Positions 1 to 10,733 of a DNA stretch of 64,000 nt are shown here, piece after piece; the first letter of the stretch is position 1; every line of letters starts with the position of its first letter. Location: NCBI GenBank assembly GCA_037783545.1, contig JBBELK010001439.1, forward strand, positions 102,134 to 166,133, written 5' to 3'. The position numbers and the translations under genes are program-made. This DNA is from Henricia sp. BOLD:AAB3569 (taxonomy: Eukaryota; Echinodermata; Asteroidea; Spinulosida; Echinasteridae). The notes below the pieces were generated by a model. That model saw only the letters and a list, made by a program, of their open reading frames with translations. It had not been told where the DNA came from and did no database searches.

Positions 1-88
1 CTTCAAATTTGGCATGCCCTAAACTCTCTATATTGCGCACTTGTCATAAAAAATTGACAGACTTTCGCCGGGAAATGGCAGAGAAATT
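1..88. repeat. Partial monomer at left edge
   Basis: The window opens inside a unit, in 'cttcaaatttggcatgccc'. The T to G change (ttggc for tttgc) matches the unit at 684-980, so the array continues to the left and the local pattern is likely three units long. Confidence 0.9.
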
Positions 89-980
89 TCAAAGTTTAGA
101 AAAAACTGGGTTGAGGCTTCCTGACTGCTCTCGCGCAAACCGTGGCTGTCTTTACACACCTCTTTGGGGTACTCCTGAGTTGTGCGCATGCTCAGTCATT
201 CGGACTGTCGTTAACGCACCGCAGTTTGGCTCGGCAATTTGGTCAAAGTGTGGTCCAAACGTCGGCAAATTTGGAGGTCGAAAAATGTTCCGACGAACTT
301 CAAATTTTGCATGCCCTAAACTCTCTATATTGCGCACTTGTCATAAAAAAATTGACAGACTTTCGCCGGGAAATGGCAGAGAAATTTCAAAGTTTAGAAA
401 AAACTGGGTTGAGGCTTCCTGACTGCTCTCGCGCAAACCGTGGCTGTCTGTACACACCTCTTTGGGGTACTCCTGAGTTGTGCGCATGCTCAGTCATTCG
501 GACTGTCGTTAACGCACCGCAGTTTGGCTCGGCAATTTGGTCAAAGTGTGGTCCAAACGTCGGCAAATTTGGAGGTCGAAAAATGTTCCGACGAACTTCA
601 AATTTTGCATGCCCTAAACTCTCTATATTGCGCACTTGTCATAAAAAAATGACAGACTTTCGCCGGGAAATGGCAGAGAAATTTCAAAGTTTAGAAAAAA
701 CTGGGTTGAGGCTTCCTGACTGCTCTCGCGCAAACCGTAGCTGTCTGTACACACCTCTTTGGGGTACTCCTGAGTTGTGCGCATGCTCAGTCATTCGGAC
801 TGTCGTTAACGCACCGCAGTTTGGCTCGGCAATTTAGTCAAAGTGTGGTCCAAACGTCGGCAAATTTGGAGGTCGAAAAATGTTCTGACGAACTTCAAAT
901 TTGGCATGCCCTAAACTCTCTATATTGCGCACTTGTCATAAAAAATTGACAGACTTTCGCCGGGAAATGGCAGAGAAATT
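89..980. repeat. 3-unit higher-order pattern (892 bp)
   Basis: Units begin at 89, 387 and 684. The unit at 89 carries 'ctttacaca' in place of 'ctgtacaca' and recurs at 981. The 'ttggcatg' variant before 89 recurs before 981. Unit 89 is 298 bp because of a seventh A after 'cat'. The 'ctttaca' change removes the BsrGI site in those units. Confidence 0.7.
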
Positions 981-1575
981 TCAAAGTTTAGAAAAAACTG
1001 GGTTGAGGCTTCCTGACTGCTCTCGCGCAAACCGTGGCTGTCTTTACACACCTCTTTGGGGTACTCCTGAGTTGTGCGCATGCTCAGTCATTCGGACTGT
1101 CGTTAACGCACCGCAGTTTGGCTCGGCAATTTGGTCAAAGTGTGGTCCAAACGTCGGCAAATTTGGAGGTCGAAAAATATTCCGACGAACTTCAAATTTT
1201 GCATGCCCTAAACTCTCTATATTGCGCACTTGTCATAACAAATTGACAGACTTTCGCCGGGAAATGGCAGAGAAATTTCAAAGTTTAGAAAAAAACTGGG
1301 TTGAGGCTTCCTGATTGCTCTCGCGCAAACCGTGGCTGTCTGTACACACCTCTTTGGGGTACTCCTGAGTTGTGCGCATGCTCAGTCATTCGGACTGTCG
1401 TTAACGCACCGCAGTTTGGCTCGGCAATTTGGTCAAAGTGTGGTCCAAACGTCGGCAAATTTGGAGGTCGAAAAATGTTCCGACGAACTTCAAATTTTGC
1501 AAGCCCTAAACTCTCTATATTGCGCACTTGTCATAAAACATTGACAGACTTTCGCCGGGAAATGGCAGAGAAATT
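981..1575. repeat. Two satellite units, transition region
   Basis: The unit at 981 repeats the 'ctttacaca' type. The unit at 1278 is 298 bp (seven A before 'ctggg') and introduces 'gcaagccc' and 'cataaaacattg', markers of the following 4-unit block. No gene-like content is visible. Confidence 0.85.
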
Positions 1576-2311
1576 TTAAAGTTTAGAAAAAACTGGGTTG
1601 AGGCTTCCTGACTGCTCTCGCGCAAACCGTGGCTGTCTGTACACACCTCTTTGGGGTACTCCTGAGTTGTGCGCATGCTCAGTCATTCGGACTGTCGTTA
1701 ACGCACCGCAGTTTGGCTCGGCAATTTGGTCAAAGTGTGGTCCAAACGTCGGAAAATTTGGAGGTCGAAAAATGTTCCGACGAACTTCAAATTTTGCAAG
1801 CCCTAAACTCTCTATATTGCGCACTTGTCATAAAACATTGACAGACTTTCGCCGGGAAATGGAAGAGAAATTTCAAAGTTTAGAAAAAACTGGGTTGAGG
1901 CTTCCTGACTGCTCTCGCGCAAACCGTGGCTGTCTGTACACACCTCTTTGGGGTACTCCTGAGTTGTGCGCATGCTCAGTCATTCGGACTGTCGTTAACG
2001 CACCGCAGTTTGGCTCGGCAATTTGGTCAAAGTGTGGTCCAAACGTCGGCAAATTTGGAGGTCGAAAAATGTTCCGACGAACTTCAAATTTTGCATGCCC
2101 TAAACTCTCTATATTGCGCACTTGTCATAAAAAATTGACAGACTTTCGCCAGGAAATGGCAGAGAAATTTCAAAGTTTAGAAAAAACTGGGTTGAGGCTT
2201 CCTGACTGCTCTCGCGCAAACCGTGGCTGTCTGTACACACCTCTTTGGGGTACTCCTGAGTTGTGCGCATGCTCAGTCATTCGGACTGTCGTTAACGCAC
2301 CGCAGTTTGGC

Positions 2312-2355
2312 TCGGCAATTTGGTCAAAGTGTGGTCCAAACGTCGGCAAATTTGG
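2312..2355. repeat. Internal 31-bp-offset direct repeat within the monomer
   Basis: TCGGCAATTTGG at 2312-2323 recurs as TCGGCAAATTTGG at 2343-2355, offset 31 bp and differing by one A. The pair is present in essentially every unit. It may be a trace of a shorter ancestral subrepeat, but similarity outside these 12-13 bases is weak. Confidence 0.6.
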
Positions 2356-2376
2356 AGGTCGAAAAATGTTCCGACG
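2341..2376. other. Short dyad symmetry in the monomer (CGTCGG ... CCGACG)
   Basis: CGTCGG at 2341-2346 is the reverse complement of CCGACG at 2371-2376, with a 24-nt loop, and is repeated in nearly every unit. Other short dyads are ACAGAC with GTCTGT, and GTGCGCA with TGCGCAC across most of the unit. Short dyads are common by chance, so a structural role is only inference. Confidence 0.4.
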
Positions 2377-2763
2377 AACTTCAAATTTTGCATGCCCTAA
2401 ACTCTCTATATTGCGCACTTGTCATAAAAAATTGACAGACTTTCGCCGGGAAATGGCAGAGAAATTTCAAAGTTTAGAAAAAAATGGGTTGAGGCTTCCT
2501 GACTGCTCTCGCGCAAACCGTGGCTGTCTGTACACACCTCTTTGGGGTACTCCTGAGTTGTGCGCATGCTCAGTCATTCGGACTGTCGTTAACGCACCGC
2601 AGTTTGGCTCGGCAATTTGGTCAAAGTGTGGTCCAAACGTCGGCAAATTTGGAGGTCGAAAAATGTTCCGACGAACTTCAAATTTTGCATGCCCTAAACT
2701 CTCTATATTGCGCACTTGTCATAAAAAATTGACAGACTTTCGCCGGGAAATGGCAGAGAAATT

Positions 2764-3951
2764 TCAAAGTTTAGAAAAAAATGGGTTGAGGCTTCCTGAC
2801 TGCTCTCGCGCAAACCGTGGCTGTCTGTACACACCTCTTTGGGGTACTCCTGAGTTGTGCGCATGCTCAGTCATTCGGACTGTCGTTAACGCACCGCAGT
2901 TTGGCTCGGCAATTTGGTCAAAGTGTGGTCCAAACGTCGGAAAATTTGGAGGTCGAAAAATGTTCCGACGAACTTCAAATTTTGCAAGCCCTAAACTCTC
3001 TATATTGCGCACTTGTCATAAAACATTGACAGACTTTCGCCGGGAAATGGAAGAGAAATTTCAAAGTTTAGAAAAAACTGGGTTGAGGCTTCCTGACTGC
3101 TCTCGCGCAAACCGTGGCTGTCTGTACACACCTCTTTGGGGTACTCCTGAGTTGTGCGCATGCTCAGTCATTCGGACTGTCGTTAACGCACCGCAGTTTG
3201 GCTCGGCAATTTGGTCAAAGTGTGGTCCAAACGTCGGCAAATTTGGAGGTCGAAAAATGTTCCGACGAACTTCAAATTTTGCATGCCCTAAACTCTCTAT
3301 ATTGCGCACTTGTCATAAAAAATTGACAGACTTTCGCCAGGAAATGGCAGAGAAATTTCAAAGTTTAGAAAAAACTGGGTTGAGGCTTCCTGACTGCTCT
3401 CGCGCAAACCGTGGCTGTCTGTACACACCTCTTTGGGGTACTCCTGAGTTGTGCGCATGCTCAGTCATTCGGACTGTCGTTAACGCACCGCAGTTTGGCT
3501 CGGCAATTTGGTCAAAGTGTGGTCCAAACGTCGGCAAATTTGGAGGTCGAAAAATGTTCCGACGAACTTCAAATTTTGCATGCCCTAAACTCTCTATATT
3601 GCGCACTTGTCATAAAAAATTGACAGACTTTCGCCGGGAAATGGCAGAGAAATTTCAAAGTTTAGAAAAAAATGGGTTGAGGCTTCCTGACTGCTCTCGC
3701 GCAAACCGTGGCTGTCTGTACACACCTCTTTGGGGTACTCCTGAGTTGTGCGCATGCTCAGTCATTCGGACTGTCGTTAACGCACCGCAGTTTGGCTCGG
3801 CAATTTGGTCAAAGTGTGGTCCAAACGTCGGCAAATTTGGAGGTCGAAAAATGTTCCGACGAACTTCAAATTTTGCATGCCCTAAACTCTCTATATTGCG
3901 CACTTGTCATAAAAAATTGACAGACTTTCGCCGGGAAATGGCAGAGAAATT
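2764..3951. repeat. 4-unit HOR, copy 2 (1,188 bp)
   Basis: Units 2764, 3061, 3358 and 3655 repeat the variant order of 1576-2763. Shared variants include 'gcaagccc', 'aaaacattg', 'ggaagag', 'cgccagg' and 'aaaaaatggg'. The main difference is that its first unit begins with 'aaaaaatggg', as expected if it joined behind a unit of that type. Confidence 0.85.
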
Positions 3952-6900
3952 TCAAAGTTTAGAAAAAAATGGGTTGAGGCTTCCTGACTGCTCTCGCGCA
4001 AACCGTGGCTGTCTGTACACACCTCTTTGGGGTACTCCTGAGTTGTGCGCATGCTCAGTCATTCGGACTGTCGTTAACGCACCGCAGTTTGGCTCGGCAA
4101 TTTGGTCAAAGTGTGGTCCAAACGTCGGCAAATTTGGAGGTCGAAAAATGTTCCGACGAACTTCAAATTTTGCATGCCCTAAACTCTCTATATTGCGCAC
4201 TTGTCATAAAAAATTGACAGACTTTCGCCGGGAAATGGCAGAGAAATTTCAAAGTTTAGAAAAAAATGGGTTGAGGCTTCCTGACTGCTCTCGCGCAAAC
4301 CGTGGCTGTCTGTACACACCTCTTTGGGGTACTCCTGAGTTGTGCGCATGCTCAGTCATTCGGACTGTCGTTAACGCACCGCAGTTTGGCTCGGCAATTT
4401 GGTCAAAGTGTGGTCCAAACGTCGGCAAATTTGGAGGTCGAAAAATGTTCCGACGAACTTCAAATTTTGCATGCCCTAAACTCTCTATATTGCGCACTTG
4501 TCATACAAAATTGACAGACTTTCGCCAGGAAATGGCAGAGAAATTTCAAAGTTTAGAAAAAACTGGGTTGAGGCTTCCTGACTGCTCTCGCGCAAACCGT
4601 GACTGTCTGTACACACCTCTTTGGGGTACTCCTGAGTTGTGCGCATGCTCAGTCATTCGGACTGTCGTTAACGCACCGCAGTTTGGCTCGGCAATTTGGT
4701 CAAAGTGTGGTCCAAACGTCGGCAAATTTGGAGGTCGAAAAATGTTCCGACCAACTTCAAATTTTGCATGCCCTAAACTCTCTATATTGCGCACTTGTCA
4801 TAAAAAATTGACAGACTTTCGCCGGGAATGGCAGAGAAATTTCAAAGTTTAGAAAAAACTGGGTTGAGGCTTCCTGACTGCTCTCGCGCAAACCGTGGCT
4901 GTCTGTACACACCTCTTTGGGGTACTCCTGAGTTGTGCGCATGCTCAGTCATTCGGACTGTCGTTAACGCACCGCAGTTTGGCTCGGCAATTTGGTCAAA
5001 GTGTGGTCCAAACGTCGGCAAATTTGGAGGTCGAAAAATGTTCCGACGAACTTCAAATTTTGCATGCCCTAAACTCTCTATATTGCGCACTTGTCATACA
5101 AAATTGACAGACTTTCGCCGGGAAATGGCAGAGAAATTTCAAAGTTTAGAAAAAAATGGGTTGAGGCTTCCTGACTGCTCTCGCGCAAACCGTGGCTGTC
5201 TGTACACACCTCTTTGGGGTACTCCTGAGTTGTGCGCATGCTCAGTCATTCGGACTGTCGTTAACGCACCGCAGTTTGGCTCGGCAATTTGGTCAAAGTG
5301 TGGTCCAAACGTCGGCAAATTTGGAGGTCGAAAAATGTTCCGACGAACTTCAAATTTTGCATGCCCTAAACTCTCTATATTGCGCACTTGTCATACAAAA
5401 TTGACAGACTTTCGCCGGGAAATGGCAGAGAAATTTCAAAGTTTAGAAAAAACTGGGTTGAGGCTTCCTGACTGCTCTCGCGCAAACCGTGGCTGTCTGT
5501 ACACACCTCTTTGGGGTACTCCTGAGTTGTGCGCATGCTCAGTCATTCGGACTGTCGTTAACGCACCGCAGTTTGGCTCGGCAATTTGGTCAAAGTGTGG
5601 TCCAAACGTCGGCAAATTTGGAGGTCGAAAAATGTTCCGACGAACTTCAAATTTTGCATGCCCTAAACTCTCTATATTGCGCACTTGTCATAAAAAATTG
5701 ACAGACTTTCGCCGGGAAATGGCAGAGAAATTTCAAAGTTTAGAAAAAACTGGGTTGAGGCTTCCTGACTGCTCTCGCGCAAACCGTGGCTGTCTGTACA
5801 CACCTCTTTGGGGTACTCCTGAGTTGTGCGCATGCTCAGTCATTCGGACTGTCGTTAACGCACCGCAGTTTGGCTCGGCAATTTGGTCAAAGTGTGGTCC
5901 AAACGTCGGCAAATTTGGAGGTCGAAAAATGTTCCGACGAACTTCAAATTTTGCATGCCCTAAACTCTCTATATTGCGCACTTGTCATAAAAAATTGACA
6001 GACTTTCGCCGGGAAATGGCAGAGAAATTTCAAAGTTTAGAAAAAACTGGGTTGAGGCTTCCTGACTGCTCTCGCGCAAACCGTGGCTGTCTGTACACAC
6101 CTCTTTGGGGTACTCCTGAGTTGTGCGCATGCTCAGTCATTCGGACTGTCGTTAACGCACCGCAGTTTGGCTCGGCAATTTGGTCAAAGTGTGGTCCAAA
6201 CGTCGGCAAATTTGGAGGTCGAAAAATGTTCCGACGAACTTCAAATTTTGCATGCCCTAAACTCTCTATATTGCGCACTTGTCATAAAAAATTGACAGAC
6301 TTTCGCCGGGAAATGGCAGAGAAATTTCAAAGTTTAGAAAAAACTGGGTTGAGGCTTACTGACTGCTCTCGCGCAAACCGTGGCTGTCTGTACACACCTC
6401 TTTGGGGTACTCCTGAGTTGTGCGCATGCTCAGTCATTCGGACTGTCGTTAACGCACCGCAGTTTGGCTCGGCAATTTGGTCAAAGTGTGGTCCAAACGT
6501 CGGCAAATTTGGAAGTCGAAAAATGTTCCGACGAACTTCAAATTTTGCATGCCCTAAACTCTCTATATTGCGCACTTGTCATAAAAAATTGACAGACTTT
6601 CGCCGGGAAATGGCAGAGACATTTCAAAGTTTAGAAAAAACTGGGTTGAGGCTTCCTGACTGCTCTCGCGCAAACCGTGGCTGTCTGTACACGCCTCTTT
6701 GGGGTACTCCTGAGTTGTGCGCATGCTTAGTCATTCGGACTGTCGTTAACGCACCGCAGTTTGGCTCGGCAATTTGGTCAAAGTGTGGTCCAAACGTCGG
6801 CAAATTTGGAGGTCGAAAAATGTTCCGACGAACTTCAAATTTTGCATGCCCTAAACTCTCTATATTGCGCACTTGTCATAAAAAATTGACAGACTTTCGC

Positions 6901-7217
6901 CGGGAAATGGCAGAGAAATTTCAAAGTTTAGAAAAAACTGGGTTGAGGCTTCCTGACTGCTCTCGCGCAAACCGTGGCTGTCTGTACACACCTCTTTGGG
7001 GTACTCCTGAGTTGTGCGCATGCTCAGACATTCGGACTGTCGTTAACGCACCGCAGTTTGGCTCGGCAATTTGGTCAAAGTGTGGTCCAAACGTCGGCAA
7101 ATTTGGAGGTCGAAAAATGTTCCGACGAACTTCAAATTTTGCATGCCCTAAACTCTCTATATTGCGCACTTGTCATAAAAAATTGACAGACTTTCGCCGG
7201 GAAATGGCAGAGAAATT
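3952..7217. repeat. Mixed near-consensus satellite units
   Basis: Eleven units. Those at 3952, 4249 and 5139 carry 'aaaaaatggg'. Those at 4249, 4842 and 5139 end with 'catacaaaattg'. The unit at 4546 is 296 bp because one A is missing in 'gggaaatgg' near 4827. Units 5436, 5733 and 6030 are at or near exact consensus. Units 6327-6921 carry private changes such as 'ggcttactg', 'acacgcctc' and 'tcagacatt'. No other content is seen. Confidence 0.9.
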
Positions 7218-7498
7218 TCAAAGTTTAGAAAAAACTGGGTTGAGGCTTCCTGACTGCTCTCGCGCAAACCGTGGCTGTCTGTACACACCTCTTTGGGGGT
7301 ACTCCTGAGTTGTGCGCATGTCGTTAACGCACCGCAGTTTGGCTCGGCAATTTGGTCAAAGTGTGGTCCAAACGTCGGCAAATTTGGAGGTCGAAAAATG
7401 TTCCGACGAACTTCAAATTTTGCATGCCCTAAACTCTCTATATTGCGCACTTGTCATAAAAAATTGACAGACTTTCGCCGGGAAATGGCAGAGAAATT
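7218..7498. repeat. 281-bp deletion variant of the monomer, copy 1
   Basis: The deletion joins 7320 to 7321, removing 17 bp (ctcagtcattcggactg). A 2-nt TG microhomology flanks the lost segment. One G is gained in 'ttgggggtac', giving a net change of -16. Confidence 0.9.
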
Positions 7499-8389
7499 TC
7501 AAAGTTTAGAAAAAACTGGGTAAAGGCTTCCTGACTGCTCTCGCGCAAACCGTGGCTGTCTGTACACACCTCTTTGGGGTACTCCTGAGTTGTGCGCATG
7601 CTCAGTCATTCGGACTGTCGTTAACGCACCGCAGTTTGGCTCGGCAATTTAGTCAAAGTGTGGTCCAAACGTCGGCAAATTTGGAGGTCGAAAAATGTTC
7701 CGACGAACTTCAAATTGTGCATGCCCTAAACTCTCTATATTGCGCACTTGTCATAAAAAATTGACAGACTTTCGCCGGGAAATGGCAGAGAAATTTCAAA
7801 GTTTAGAAAAAACTGGGTTGAGGCTTCCTGACTGCTCTCGCGCAAACCGTGGCTGTCTGTACACACCTCTTTGGGGTACTCCTGAGTTGTGCGCATGCTC
7901 AGACATTCGGACTGTCGTTAACGCACCGCAGTTTGGCTCGGCAATTTGGTCAAAGTGTGGTCCAAACGTCGGCAAATTTGGAGGTCGAAAAATGTTCCGA
8001 CGAACTTCAAATTGTGCATGCCCTAAACTCTCTATATTGCGCACTTGTCATAACAAATTGACAGACTTTCGCCGGGAAATGGAAGAGAAATTTCAAAGTT
8101 TAGAAAAAACTGGGTTGAGGCTTCCTGACTGCTCTCGCGCAAACCGTGGCTGTCTGTACACACCTCTTTGGGGTACTCCTGAGTTGTGCGCATGCTCAGT
8201 CATTCGGACTGTCGTTAACGCACCGCAGTTTGGCTCGGCAATTTGGTCAAAGTGTGGTCCAAACGTCGGCAAATTTGGAGGTCGAAAAATGTTCCGACGA
8301 ACTTCAAATTTTGCATGCCCTAAACTCTCTATATTGCGCACTTGTCATAAAAAATTGACAGACTTTCGCCGGGAAATGGCAGAGAAATT
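7218..8389. repeat. 4-unit HOR with truncated unit, copy 1 (1,172 bp)
   Basis: Units 7218 (281 bp), 7499, 7796 and 8093. Markers are 'gggggtac' plus a 17-bp deletion; then 'aatttagtc' and 'aaattgtgc'; then 'tcagacatt' and 'aaattgtgc'; then consensus. The order is repeated from 8390. Confidence 0.9.
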
Positions 8390-8670
8390 TCAAAGTTTAG
8401 AAAAAACTGGGTTGAGGCTTCCTGACTGCTCTCGCGCAAACCGTGGCTGTCTGTACACACCTCTTTGGGGGTACTCCTGAGTTGTGCGCATGTCGTTAAC
8501 GCACCGCAGTTTGGCTCGGCAATTTGGTCAAAGTGTGGTCCAAACGTCGGCAAATTTGGAGGTCGAAAAATGTTCCGACGAACTTCAAATTTTGCATGCC
8601 CTAAACTCTCTATATTGCGCACTTGTCATAAAAAATTGACAGACTTTCGCCGGGAAATGGCAGAGAAATT
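8390..8670. repeat. 281-bp deletion variant of the monomer, copy 2
   Basis: Same 17-bp deletion (junction 8492/8493) and same extra G as at 7218, so it is a copy of one event and not a second deletion. Confidence 0.9.
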
Positions 8671-9561
8671 TCAAAGTTTAGAAAAAACTGGGTTAAGGCT
8701 TCCTGACTGCTCTCGCGCAAACCGTGGCTGTCTGTACACACCTCTTTGGGGTACTCCTGAGTTGTGCGCATGCTCAGTCATTCGGACTGTCGTTAACGCA
8801 CCGCAGTTTGGCTCGGCAATTTAGTCAAAGTGTGGTCCAAACGTCGGCAAATTTGGAGGTCGAAAAATGTTCCGACGAACTTCAAATTGTGCATGCCCTA
8901 AACTCTCTATATTGCGCACTTGTCATAAAAAATTGACAGACTTTCGCCGGGAAATGGCAGAGAAATTTCAAAGTTTAGAAAAAACTGGGTTGAGGCTTCC
9001 TGACTGCTCTCGCGCAAACCGTGGCTGTCTGTACACACCTCTTTGGGGTACTCCTGAGTTGTGCGCATGCTCAGACATTCGGACTGTCGTTAACGCACCG
9101 CAGTTTGGCTCGGCAATTTGGTCAAAGTGTGGTCCAAACGTCGGCAAATTTGGAGGTCGAAAAATGTTCCGACGAACTTCAAATTGTGCATGCCCTAAAC
9201 TCTCTATATTGCGCACTTGTCATAAAAAATTGACAGACTTTCGCCGGGAAATGGCAGAGAAATTTCAAAGTTTAGAAAAAACTGGGTTGAGGCTTCCTGA
9301 CTGCTCTCGCGCAAACCGTGGCTGTCTGTACACACCTCTTTGGGGTACTCCTGAGTTGTGCGCATGCTCAGTCATTCGGACTGTCGTTAACGCACCGCAG
9401 TTTGGCTCGGCAATTTGGTCAAAGTGTGGTCCAAACGTCGGCAAATTTGGAGGTCGAAAAATGTTCCGACGAACTTCAAATTTTGCATGCCCTAAACTCT
9501 CTATATTGCGCACTTGTCATAAAAAATTGACAGACTTTCGCCGGGAAATGGCAGAGAAATT
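8390..9561. repeat. 4-unit HOR with truncated unit, copy 2 (1,172 bp)
   Basis: Units 8390 (281 bp), 8671, 8968 and 9265 match copy 1 in variant order and in total length. Small differences ('ttaagg' against 'taaagg'; loss of 'aacaaatt' and 'ggaagag') show later divergence. Confidence 0.9.
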
Positions 9562-10733
9562 TCAAAGTTTAGAAAAAACTGGGTTGAGGCTTCCTGACTG
9601 CTCTCGCGCAAACCGTGGCTGTCTGTACACACCTCTTTGGGGTACTCCTGAGTTGTGCGCATGCTCAGTCATTCAGACTGTCGTTAACGCACCGCAGTTT
9701 GGCTCGGCAATTTGGTCAAAGTGTGGTCCAAACGTCGGCAAATTTGGAGGTCGAAAAATGTTCCGACGAACTTCAAATTTTGCATGCCCTAAACTCTCTA
9801 TATTGCGCACTTGTCATAAAAAATTGACAGACTTTCGCCGGGAAATGGCAGAGAAATTTCAAAGTTTAGAAAAAACTGGGTTGAGGCTTCCTGACTGCTC
9901 TCGCGCAAACCGTGGCTGTCTGTACACACCTCTTTGGGGTACTCCTGAGTTGTGCGCATGCTCAGTCATTCGGACTGTCGTTAACGCACCGCAGTTTGGC
10001 TCGGCAATTTGGTCAAAGTGTGGTCCAAACGTCGGCAAATTTGGAGGTCGAAAAATGTTCCGACGAACTTCAAATTTTGCATGCCCTAAACTCTCTATAT
10101 TGCGCACTTGTCATAAAAAATTGACAGACTTTCGCCGGGAAATGGCAGAGAAATTTCAAAGTTTAGAAAAAACTGGGTTGAGGCTTCCTGACTGCTCTCG
10201 CGCAAACCGTGGCTGTCTGTACACACCTCTTTGGGGTACTCCTGAGTTGTGCGCATGCTCAGTCATTCAGACTGTCGTTAACGCACCGCAGTTTGGCTCG
10301 GCAATTTGGTCAAAGTGTGGTCCAAACGTCGGCAAATTTGGAGGTCGAAAAATGTTCCGACGAACTTCAAATTTTGCATGCCCTAAACTCTCTATATTGC
10401 GCACTTGTCATAAAAAATTGACAGACTTTCGCCGGGAAATGGCAGAGAAATTTCAAAGTTTAGAAAAAACTGGGTTGAGGCTTCCTGACTGCTCTCGCGC
10501 AAACCGTGGCTGTCTGTACACACCTCTTTGGGGGTACTCCTGAGTTGTGCGCATGTCGTTAACGCACCGCAGTTTGGCTCGGCAATTTGGTCAAAGTGTG
10601 GTCCAAACGTCGGCAAATTTGGAGGTCGAAAAATGTTCCGACGAACTTCAAATTTTGCATGCCCTAAACTCTCTATATTGCGCACTTGTCATAAAAAATT
10701 GACAGACTTTCGCCGGGAAATGGCAGAGAAATT
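9562..10733. repeat. Dimer pattern with third truncated unit
   Basis: Units 9562 and 10156 carry 'cattcagac' (G to A) and alternate with near-consensus units at 9859 and 10453. The partner at 10453 is the third 281-bp deletion unit. The 'cattcagac' type returns at 11031. Confidence 0.8.
10453..10733. repeat. 281-bp deletion variant of the monomer, copy 3
   Basis: Junction at 10555/10556, with the identical 17-bp loss and extra G. It lies seven units after copy 2 and in a different neighbour context, so it was moved by exchange after the 4-unit block formed. Confidence 0.9.

Larger units (their letters stand above)
2170..2466. repeat. Representative consensus monomer (297 bp)
   Basis: This unit shows the majority base at every position I checked, so it can serve as the reference monomer. 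By hand count it has 139 G+C of 297 (46.8%) and 17 CpG. Landmarks are single HpaI (GTTAAC, 2291-2296) and BsrGI (TGTACA, 2232-2237) sites and two GCATGC palindromes (2267-2272, 2390-2395). It also has an internal direct repeat (2312-2323 and 2343-2355) and a 6-bp dyad CGTCGG/CCGACG (2341-2346 and 2371-2376). A/T tracts cluster at its end. I found no CENP-B box, telomere motif or Pol III B box. A HpaI digest should give a 297-bp ladder. Confidence 0.95.
1576..2763. repeat. 4-unit HOR, copy 1 (1,188 bp)
   Basis: Units 1576, 1873, 2170 and 2467. Diagnostic variants in order are 'ggaaaatttgg' with 'gcaagccc', 'aaaacattg' and 'ggaagag'; then 'cgccagg'; then consensus; then 'aaaaaatggg'. The same order recurs 1,188 bp downstream. 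Confidence 0.85.

Noticed and set aside
1873-2121. Antisense 82-codon frame repeated in most units
   Set aside because: It recurs with the monomer period simply because the unit recurs. Variants hit it at all codon positions and it overlaps other open frames.
1926-2138. Second forward frame of 70 codons per unit with a hydrophobic start resembling a signal sequence
   Set aside because: Present in almost every monomer as a by-product of repetition; no independent evidence of expression.
2170-2466. CENP-B box
   Set aside because: No match to the core pattern nTTCGnnnnAnnCGGGn on either strand of the consensus monomer.
2170-2466. Bacterial-type promoter, from TTGACA in every unit
   Set aside because: No -10 hexamer at 16-18 bp downstream, and the array is eukaryotic in character.
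2170-2466. Pol III B box or tRNA-like element (SINE origin)
   Set aside because: 'ggtcgaaaa' and its reverse-strand counterpart miss key positions of GWTCRANNC. No A box at suitable spacing and no A-rich tail.
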